A stretch of 6,331 bases of DNA from JAFAQB01 sp046724555. GTDB taxonomy: Archaea; Thermoproteota; Nitrososphaeria; Nitrososphaerales; Nitrososphaeraceae. The notes under the pieces are model-generated. The model was not told the DNA's origin, searched no databases, and was given only the letters and a program-made list of their open reading frames with translations. This document shows, one piece after another, positions 1 to 4,726 of the stretch (its first letter is position 1; each line of letters starts with the position of its first letter). The position numbers and the translations under genes are program-made. Location of the stretch: the NCBI GenBank assembly GCA_046724555.1, contig JBKOWU010000224.1:1-6331 (forward strand). The letters run 5' to 3'.

Positions 1-498
1 CAACTGCCGTTTGCCTTGATACTTCTAGTGTTTGGTCCAACCTCTGGATTTATAATATCTAAATTAGGTTCATTGAAGCCAATAATATTTGGTACTTTTA
101 TAACTACTGCAGGTTTCATAGGTTTACTTATGTTTCATGGCACCGAGCTATGGGTTTCGACGAATCTAGCAGTTCTATCTACTGGACTATCATTGACAAG
201 CGTGGGAGCTATGAATGTCATCATTTTATCTACTCCAAGGCAATTTAGTGGCATATCGCTAGGAATGAGTAGTCTTATGAGGATAATAGGCGCTGCTATC
301 GGTCCAGCTTTAGCAGGAATGTATATGCAGATGCATCAATCATTACTGAACGTTAATGGAATATCTGGCTATTTTCCATCAGCAACTTCATTTAATATGA
401 TATTTATATCTGCGGTAGCATTTTCATTTGCTTCAATAGCATTAGCAATAGTACTAAGACGAAAGGTCATAAAAATGGCTATACCAAATTTAGCATAG
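1..498 (+). CDS. MFS multidrug-type exporter (EmrB/QacA, DHA2-like), C-terminal part
   Basis: The reading frame is open from base 1 and stops at the TAG at 496-498, giving the last 165 residues; the start lies outside the window. An in-frame TTG at 16 is not taken as a start because the frame continues upstream with matching family sequence. Five hydrophobic segments are visible at about residues 2-20, 27-45, 53-76, 86-109 and 131-152, followed by a basic tail (LRRKVIKM). FGPTSGFIISKLGS (11-24) looks like a motif-A type loop, and RIIGAAIGPALAG (94-106) matches the glycine-rich penultimate helix of 14-helix drug:H+ antiporters. By family knowledge such proteins use the proton gradient to expel small hydrophobic compounds across the cytoplasmic membrane; the substrate cannot be told. 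No regulator lies next to it in the window. MFS membership is firm, the subfamily likely. Confidence 0.9.
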   Translation, partial: QLPFALILLVFGPTSGFIISKLGSLKPIIFGTFITTAGFIGLLMFHGTELWVSTNLAVLSTGLSLTSVGAMNVIILSTPRQFSGISLGMSSLMRIIGAAIGPALAGMYMQMHQSLLNVNGISGYFPSATSFNMIFISAVAFSFASIALAIVLRRKVIKMAIPNLA

Positions 499-526
499 AC
501 GAAGACTAATAAAATAAGTTTCAGAA

Positions 527-547
527 TTTTTTGTTTTTGTTTCTTTT
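527..547 (+). terminator. T-rich archaeal-type terminator after the MFS gene
   Basis: About 30 bases after the MFS stop lies a pyrimidine tract made of T6-G-T5-G-T3-C-T4. Archaeal RNA polymerase terminates at U-rich stretches without needing a hairpin, so this is the likely 3' end of the exporter transcript. No stable stem precedes it. Confidence 0.6.
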
Positions 548-880
548 ATTATCAATATTCGTTTGAAATACAAGTATTCAAAAATACCTATAGCCAATTA
601 AGATACCACATAAGGAGTTTGTACATCTGTTTCTAGTTAGCTGTATGCGAATATATGTTCAAGCTTTATATCAAATGTATCATGCAAGACACTGATTGTA
701 AGTGCTGAAAAATTTTTACCGTATTCCACATGTTGAAAAATATAACTTAATTAGGACATACCCAGATATATTCACTAACCTATCATAAAGTTGATTATAT
801 TGATTTTATCGTCTAGGGTGAATTTGAAATTAGACCTGGACGGTTTGTAACTTTTTGGCGTATCGCAGTGTTGCAATAGC
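548..880. other. Intergenic region without recognisable gene
   Basis: This stretch of roughly 330 bases carries stops in all frames and only very short open frames on either strand. I recognise no RNA gene or coding remnant. The one structured element is an imperfect inverted repeat at 562-582, listed separately. The region may hold decayed sequence, given the pseudogene that follows, but nothing in it can be assigned. Confidence 0.5.
562..582. repeat. Imperfect inverted repeat
   Basis: TTTGAA at 562-567 is mirrored by TTCAAA at 577-582. The arms extend inward to TAC/GTA with one unpaired A, leaving a two-base loop. It lies just downstream of the T-rich terminator of the exporter. It could be a transcript-end hairpin or a dyad operator; the sequence does not decide. 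Confidence 0.35.
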
Positions 881-889
881 ATTTAAAAG
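881..889 (+). promoter_or_regulatory. TATA-like box upstream of the MEDS pseudogene
   Basis: ATTTAAAAG sits about 37 bases before the ATG at 922. In archaea the TATA box is centred about 26 bases upstream of the transcript start, which would place that start near 911 and leave a leader of about 10 bases. AGGGTGA at 913-919 resembles part of a Shine-Dalgarno sequence but lies only two bases from the ATG, too close for normal spacing. The promoter looks intact although the gene behind it is broken. Confidence 0.45.
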
Positions 890-921
890 TTCTGTAGTCC
901 TCAGGAAGCATTAGGGTGAAC

Positions 922-1515
922 ATGGGAACGGACGCAACCAGGTATGTAGACAAAGATAGCATGTTAGAAGATATTTTAGAAACTCAAACTACGTATGGTA
1001 ACCACAGTCTAATTTTATATTCAGACCTGCTGATTTCAGGTATTTGTATTTGAATTATATCAAAAGATCATTGCAATCATTAAATGAAATAGTTCTTATG
1101 TTATCGTATTATCTTGCAGTAACAGATATCATTAATAATCTAAGGAATACAGGCATAGATATAGATAAATACAGAAAAGAAGGGTCAATTGTAATCGTAC
1201 AATCAAAAAAAGCACACTATAGTTTAAGTCAAGAGTTTGTTGGAGTAATGATAATGACAAAATGCTGCTTAGGCGCTTAGACAAGCTGGGAAAGGCAGGC
1301 ATAACCATAATTTCAGATATATTCCGAATTTGTGCACCGTATCTAGATAGCAATGAGCTATCCGTATTGCATATTAATAATAGGACAGATAAAATAACAA
1401 AAGATAAAGATAATAATAATAATCGACTAGCCCCGATATCTATCACTATAACTGGCAGATTGAAATTGAAGATTGTTTAATTTTCGTTAAACGAGCAGAT
1501 GCAATCTATCTATAT
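922..1515 (+). pseudogene. Broken MEDS-domain (DcmR-like sensory) protein gene
   Basis: Three consecutive frames together read as one MEDS-domain protein. Frame A, 922-1053, starts MGTDATRYVDKDSMLEDILE and reaches NHSLILYSDLL. Frame B, from about 1032 to the stop at 1278-1280, reads DFRYLYLNYIKRSLQSLNE, then NNLRNTGIDIDKYRKEGSIV, and ends FVGVMIMTK. Frame C, 1262-1480, resumes with MLLRRLDKLGKAGITIISDI and, after a poorly matching AAT-repeat stretch (KDKDNNNN), reaches GRLKLK. A fourth segment from 1471 reads CLIFVKRAD, matching the usual FCLYHKxDF near the domain end. Each frame change equals loss of one base, one of them in an A run near 1258-1262. The family order (HxxxxYxD, hydrophobic strand, GIDVxKYxxEGSL, LLRRxxKxGKxG, LKxFCxYHK) is kept throughout. 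In archaea this domain is thought to be a small-ligand sensor; that is family knowledge. The gene looks dead as given. Confidence 0.7.
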
Positions 1516-1536
1516 ATATCTGCACCTGTCAATCTG

Positions 1537-1613
1537 TTAGTCGTTGTTATACACCGGTCGATCTCTTGTTACATTATTAAGAATTAAATCCTGTATTCCT
1601 GCCCTCCCATTGG
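1537..1613 (-). pseudogene. Orphan tail fragment paralogous to the 1977-2168 protein
   Basis: On the minus strand this stretch reads AGIQDLILNNVTRDRPVYNND followed by a stop (the complement of 1537-1539). It parallels the tail of the gene at 1977-2168, which reads GAIQAPALNNITRDWPPHDSK. The shared core is IQ-x3-LNN-(V/I)-TRD. An in-frame stop lies a few codons upstream and no start is available, so this is the 3' remnant of a second copy and not a gene. It lies directly downstream, in minus orientation, of the 73-residue gene. That order fits an old tandem duplication that left the 73-residue gene between the two tails. Confidence 0.5.
1561..1600. repeat. Direct repeat, copy 1 (pairs with 2001-2040)
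   Basis: By hand alignment 32 of 40 bases match 2001-2040. The first 20 bases differ at one position and the last 10 at one, while the middle block (1581-1590) is poorly conserved. The repeat covers the conserved C-terminal coding tail of the minus-strand small protein, so it marks a partial gene duplication and not a mobile-element end. Confidence 0.65.
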
Positions 1614-1626
1614 TAGTGTGACACTA
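1614..1626. repeat. Perfect 13-base dyad TAGTGT-G-ACACTA
   Basis: TAGTGT at 1614-1619 and ACACTA at 1621-1626 are exact reverse complements around a single G. A second, imperfect inverted repeat follows at 1650-1669 (CCTTAGC, six bases, GCTTAGG, one mismatch). Both lie downstream, in minus orientation, of the 73-residue gene, so transcript-end structure is the simplest reading. A protein-binding operator cannot be excluded. Confidence 0.4.
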
Positions 1627-1677
1627 GGTTACCTTTTCTACACTCATCACCTTAGCTGTTCTGCTTAGGTAAATTTC

Positions 1678-1899
1678 TCAAATAGCACCTTCATTAATTT
1701 GTCTTATTTTAGCCAAGGCATAATCTCTAAGTTCTTTGTCCCATGCCATAGAGGCGAAAGAAGCTAATATTGTTAAGGCTTTTTCTCGATAAGAAGCCAA
1801 TGCATCAATCGTATTTTTTTTGGTCTCTTTGTCCCAAGAGGCCATTAGCAATCCTGCTAGCATTTGTATCTGATATTCTTCTGTGCTCCACCAAGCCAT
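1678..1899 (-). CDS. Small helical-repeat protein, 73 residues, unknown function
   Basis: The frame starts with the ATG complementary to 1897-1899, with an in-frame stop three codons upstream, and ends TGA. I do not recognise a named family. The protein is short, rich in Ala, Leu and Lys, with no signal peptide or membrane segment. It shows an internal duplication: LLMASWDKETKKNTIDALASY (residues 17-37) and SMAWDKELRDYALAKIRQI (50-68) share a W-D-K-E core spaced 31 residues apart, as in HEAT-like helical pairs. Such small repeat proteins usually bind other proteins; that is inference. A TATA-like box at 1931-1938 lies at a suitable distance. No Shine-Dalgarno is seen, which is usual for leaderless or short-leader archaeal transcripts. 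The gene lies between two copies of an unrelated tail, in the same orientation as both. It is probably real, but short enough that chance is not excluded. Confidence 0.55.
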   Translation of the reverse strand: MAWWSTEEYQIQMLAGLLMASWDKETKKNTIDALASYREKALTILASFASMAWDKELRDYALAKIRQINEGAI

Positions 1900-1930
1900 A
1901 GACTTCTACGATGCCTTTAGCTCATGGCTA

Positions 1931-1938
1931 GTTTATAT
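1931..1938 (-). promoter_or_regulatory. TATA-like box for the 73-residue gene
   Basis: On the minus strand the box reads ATATAAAC, preceded by TTAAC. It lies about 32-39 bases upstream of the ATG at 1899, placing the expected transcript start roughly 5-10 bases before the start codon, a normal archaeal short-leader layout. Confidence 0.4.
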
Positions 1939-1976
1939 GTTAAGTATAACACTGTTTGCTAATTCTCTAAATATAT

Positions 1977-2168
1977 CTATTTGCTATCGTGTGGAGGCCA
2001 ATCTCTTGTTATATTATTAAGGGCTGGAGCCTGTATTGCTCCTTGAACCCATTTTAATGCCTCTATCTCAACCAGCGGACTATTGTTATATATAGGATTG
2101 TGGGATTTTTTAAATAAGTGTAGTATTGCAATATTCTTCATAGCATATTTACGCGATATATCCAACAT
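1977..2168 (-). CDS. Small hypothetical protein, 63 residues
   Basis: The frame ends at the TAG complementary to 1977-1979. The ATG at 2168 is chosen; a TTG four codons further up (2180) and an internal ATG at 2141 are alternatives, and an upstream in-frame stop at 2196-2198 bounds the frame. Composition is soluble and mixed, with no membrane segment. The protein begins MLDISRKYAMKNIAILHLFK and ends ALNNITRDWPPHDSK. The tail recurs in decayed form at 1537-1613, and in that copy the LNN-x-TRD residues persist although the middle of the DNA repeat has changed, which favours a true coding family. No function is recognised. An overlapping frame upstream begins MGTKLFGIANV at about 2195, so the annotated N-terminus may itself be frameshifted. 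The TATA-like box at 2203-2213 suits a start near 2168-2180. Confidence 0.45.
   Translation of the reverse strand: MLDISRKYAMKNIAILHLFKKSHNPIYNNSPLVEIEALKWVQGAIQAPALNNITRDWPPHDSK
2001..2040. repeat. Direct repeat, copy 2 (pairs with 1561-1600)
   Basis: This is the intact copy, inside the coding tail of the minus-strand gene at 1977-2168. It shares 32 of 40 bases with 1561-1600. Confidence 0.65.
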
Positions 2169-2202
2169 TAGCGATGCCAAACAGTTTAGTTCCCATTAGA
2201 TC

Positions 2203-2213
2203 TATTTTATATT
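2203..2213. promoter_or_regulatory. TATA-like element between divergent genes, possibly bidirectional
   Basis: TATTTTATATT at 2203-2213 reads AATATAAAATA on the minus strand. In plus orientation TTTATATT lies about 40 bases before the kinase ATG at 2250. In minus orientation TATAAAATA lies about 35-45 bases before the ATG at 2168. It is the only clear TATA-like candidate I see in the short divergent gap, so the same element or two overlapping ones may serve both genes. A TTA trinucleotide run at 2225-2235 lies between it and the kinase start. Confidence 0.4.
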
Positions 2214-2249
2214 CACCAATATCGTTATTATTATTGTTGAACACCTCTA

Positions 2250-4400
2250 ATGAAGGGAAGGATTAAGGTATTACATCGCACTGAACTCATAAACGCGATA
2301 TCAGACATCTTCTATAACGCAGAGCACAGAATAGATGTCTGTGGTAATTCTAGATTTCCATCATTAATCTTTTCTTTTGAATCAATTAGAATAGCAACAA
2401 TGAATGCTAAAAATAGAAAATACACAAGGCAAAGGTATATCTTCGAAATTACACAGCAAAATATCAAGTATTGCAAGGATTTAATGAAAATTGCTGAGAT
2501 ACGTCACATGAATGAAACTGAAGCTAACCTTTTGCTCAACGAAAAGGAGTATTTAGGCTCTATAACTTTAAAGGAGCCTCATCAACAAGGTATCTACACT
2601 AATGTAAGAGAAATTGTAGAACAACAACAGAATATTTTTGAGGCTTTATGGAACAAATCAATACATGCAGAAAGGAAAATTAAAGAAATAGAAGAGGGAA
2701 TAGTACATTATGAAACTAGAATAATTGAGGATGCTCTAGAGATTGTTAAAGAGATCAGTCGTCTAACTGATAGCTCAACTGAATTATGTACTTGTTTGAC
2801 AGCTGGAGGAATGCAATATAGTTATAATCATTTTTTTGAGATAGAGAAAAAGTTATTGGATAAACAAAAGAAAGGTGAGCACAAAGGTATTAGATACATA
2901 ATTGACATAGATAAAGGTAATGTAAATTTAGCTAAAATATTTCTTGACGCAGGCATCGAAATTAGATACCTTAAAAATCTGCCGCCGATGAGCTTTGGAG
3001 TTTCAGATAAGGAAATAGCAGCCACTATAGAAAAGATGGAGGGTGGCGAAAATGTTCAAAGTCTATTACTTAGTAATGAACCTGCGTATGTTAACCATTT
3101 TTATCACATATTTGAAGAATTATGGAAAAATGGAATTGATGCTAAAGTCAGAATAAGAGATATCGAAGAAGGTATTGAATCTGCTACCATTGAAACTATT
3201 CCAAGTCCTTCATATTCTATAAAACGAGCTTATGATTTAATAAATTCAGCACAGGATGAGGTATTGAGAATATTTTCTTCAGTCAATGCATTCCGCCGTC
3301 AAGCAAGATTAGGTATAATGCATTTATTCAAAGACGCATTAGAACGTGGTGTAAGAGTTAGAATACTAATTCCTGCTGACCAAAAGGAGATAACACAAAT
3401 AGTAAACGAAGTAAGTTTGGTATTGCCTGAGCTAGAGATTGGAAGCGTCGATAAGAGTTTAGAAAGTACGGTTGGAATTCTAGTAGTTGACAGAAAAGAA
3501 TCCCTAATTATTGAGACAAAAAATGATTCAAAAGATAATTCCTACGATGCAGCAGGATTAGCTTCGTACTCAAATAGCAAACCAATTGCTTCAGCCTATG
3601 CTTCTATATTTGATACTCTTTGGAAACAGACAGAACTACATCAAAAATTGAGCAATACGTACGAGCAGCTAAGAATTCAAAGTAAGATGCAAAAGGAGTT
3701 TATTGATGTAGCGGCTCATGAGCTAAGAACACCTATCCAACCTATACTTGGCTTAACCGGTATTCTTCGTCATAATAATACTGGCATAGATAAAACGTCA
3801 GCAGCAAAACAAGATGAACTATTAGATGTTATAATGAGAAATGCAAGGAGATTACAGAGACTTGCTGACGACATTTTAGATGTTACAAAAATTGAAAGTG
3901 AGTCACTAAACTTAAAGATGGAGTTTTTCAACTTAAATGATATAATAACTAATAGTGTAGACGATATAATAACAAACATTGCTAAGAAGAGCCAAGAACA
4001 AGAAGACCTTATAAAATTACTGTATCAGCCTTGCGATATATTACTAGAAGCAGACAAATCAAGGATAACTCAAGTAGTTTTCAATATTCTAGATAATGCC
4101 ATTAAATTTAGCAAAGCAAATATCAATAAAGAAGGAAGGGTAGGAATTATAAATATTAAGGCTGAAAAGGCTGATGGCCAGGCTATTGTCAGTATAAAGG
4201 ATACTGGAATAGGTATAGATTCCGAGATAATACCCAGATTATTTGAAAAGTTTGCTTCTAAATCTTTTCAGGGAACTGGATTGGGGCTTTATATTTCCAA
4301 AAGCATTGTAGAAGCTCATGGCGGTAGAATATGGGCTGAGAATAATAGTGATGGTAAAGGCGCAACATTTTCATTTAGTTTGCCACTTGCAAACAAATAG
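2250..4400 (+). CDS. Soluble sensor histidine kinase with three tandem sensor modules
   Basis: This complete 716-residue protein starts at the ATG at 2250; an in-frame TGA lies at 2238-2240. It should autophosphorylate a histidine using ATP and pass the phosphate to a receiver protein. The N-terminal half has no membrane segments, so it senses in the cytosol. It holds three modules, each ending F(E/D)xLW (W134, W292, W458); the first two are followed by KIKEIEEGI and RIRDIEEGI linkers. The third contains RVRILIPADQ, recalling PLD-like/TrmB-type sensor folds, but no HKD catalytic motif is seen. A short coiled linker (about 460-480) leads to HisKA with AAHELRTPIQPI and phosphoacceptor H490; the H+4 Thr (T494) is present. 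HATPase_c follows with N-box NILDNAIKFS (N612, N616), G1 box DTGIGI (D651) and G2 box GTGLGL (675-680). Length and ending are normal. No response regulator adjoins it. The signal sensed is unknown. Confidence 0.95.
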   Translation: MKGRIKVLHRTELINAISDIFYNAEHRIDVCGNSRFPSLIFSFESIRIATMNAKNRKYTRQRYIFEITQQNIKYCKDLMKIAEIRHMNETEANLLLNEKEYLGSITLKEPHQQGIYTNVREIVEQQQNIFEALWNKSIHAERKIKEIEEGIVHYETRIIEDALEIVKEISRLTDSSTELCTCLTAGGMQYSYNHFFEIEKKLLDKQKKGEHKGIRYIIDIDKGNVNLAKIFLDAGIEIRYLKNLPPMSFGVSDKEIAATIEKMEGGENVQSLLLSNEPAYVNHFYHIFEELWKNGIDAKVRIRDIEEGIESATIETIPSPSYSIKRAYDLINSAQDEVLRIFSSVNAFRRQARLGIMHLFKDALERGVRVRILIPADQKEITQIVNEVSLVLPELEIGSVDKSLESTVGILVVDRKESLIIETKNDSKDNSYDAAGLASYSNSKPIASAYASIFDTLWKQTELHQKLSNTYEQLRIQSKMQKEFIDVAAHELRTPIQPILGLTGILRHNNTGIDKTSAAKQDELLDVIMRNARRLQRLADDILDVTKIESESLNLKMEFFNLNDIITNSVDDIITNIAKKSQEQEDLIKLLYQPCDILLEADKSRITQVVFNILDNAIKFSKANINKEGRVGIINIKAEKADGQAIVSIKDTGIGIDSEIIPRLFEKFASKSFQGTGLGLYISKSIVEAHGGRIWAENNSDGKGATFSFSLPLANK
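4278..4328 (+). repeat. 51-base exact repeat, copy 1 (pairs with 6281-6331)
   Basis: This segment codes for the G2 box and the following helix of the first kinase, from GLGLYIS to AHGGR. It is identical base for base to 6281-6331, while the bases just before it differ (T at 4277, A at 6280). The neighbouring kinase sequence is clearly diverged, so identity is confined to this stretch as far as the window shows. Confidence 0.95.
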
Positions 4401-4428
4401 TAGATTTGGATAGCATAGGAATCGTCTT

Positions 4429-4475
4429 TGCAAACCTTTGTAAAGGTTCTGCATTGAAATATAATAATATTTTTG
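4429..4475 (+). terminator. Hairpin plus T-run after the soluble kinase
   Basis: TGCA-AACCTT at 4429-4438 pairs with AAGGTT at 4443-4448 and, across a bulged C, with TGCA at 4450-4453, leaving the loop TGTA. AT-rich sequence ending in five T (about 4470-4474) follows. The stem begins 28 bases past the stop codon. Position and shape suit a transcript end, though archaeal termination depends more on the U-rich part than on the stem. Confidence 0.45.
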
Positions 4476-4476
4476 A

Positions 4477-4634
4477 ATAGCAAGAGCTAAAGCAATGGAA
4501 TTGCTAAGCAAAGGTGAGGGCAATCAGTCAGAAATAACAAAATATTACAGCTTGACAAATCCATTGTTTACAGAAAAGAACAATATCTAAAGATTGTTTT
4601 AAGATTTAGTAATCTATATCTGCAAGTGTTGTAA
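4477..4634 (+). pseudogene. Frameshifted helix-turn-helix protein remnant
   Basis: One frame from 4477 reads RAKAMELLSKGEGNQSEI and then loses the family pattern, stopping at 4588-4590. A one-base change of frame in the A run at 4539-4542 restores it: KILQLDKSIVYRKEQYLKIV, continuing to a stop at 4632-4634. Joined, this resembles the HTH seen in many Nitrososphaerales proteins (ELLSKGxxQxEIAxILQVxxxTVSRDxxYLR), with the recognition helix at LDKSIVYRK. The only ATG that fits, at 4495, would cut into the first helix, and no C-terminal part of the usual length follows, so the gene is both frameshifted and truncated. It lies between the two kinases and may be what remains of a linked regulator. 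The HTH assignment comes from pattern memory and is moderately sure. Confidence 0.55.
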
Positions 4635-4641
4635 TATAATA
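4632..4641 (+). promoter_or_regulatory. Possible TATA-like box upstream of the membrane kinase
   Basis: TAATATAATA overlaps the stop of the HTH remnant and is the best AT-rich box before the kinase ATG at 4727. It would give a leader of about 65 bases, long for this group. The leader would contain a 17-codon frame (ATG at 4684, stop at 4735-4737) overlapping the kinase start. Weak evidence only. Confidence 0.25.
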
Positions 4642-4726
4642 CATCATAATGAGTCGTAGCATTCGGGACTAATAGAAGAAAACATGGCAATTTTGAACGT
4701 AAGGAGCCTAAGAATAGGTTTTCAAA

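Noticed and set aside
1132..1446. 104-codon open frame on the minus strand
   Set aside because: It lies opposite the MEDS remnant, whose plus-strand translation matches a known domain. The minus-strand product is a low-complexity Leu/Ser/Ile string explained by AT-rich complement.
1495..1523. GCAGAT...ATCTGC inverted repeat as a terminator of the MEDS gene
   Set aside because: The stem is only six pairs with a 17-base loop and no T-run follows; too weak to call.
1561..2040. The 40-base direct repeats as insertion-sequence or attachment-site ends
   Set aside because: The repeats fall inside related coding tails, are imperfect, and flank no transposase or integrase. Gene duplication explains them.
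2828..3025. 65-codon minus-strand open frame inside the soluble kinase
   Set aside because: Shadow of a confident coding gene; no motif or promoter of its own.
3770..3979. 69-codon minus-strand open frame inside the HisKA region of the first kinase
   Set aside because: Shadow of conserved transmitter-domain sequence.
922..4634. All frameshifts explained as homopolymer sequencing errors
   Set aside because: Not fully excluded, but the two kinase genes (over 3.7 kb, rich in A and T runs) are uninterrupted, while breaks cluster in two short loci that also show poor matches or truncation. Real decay is the better explanation.
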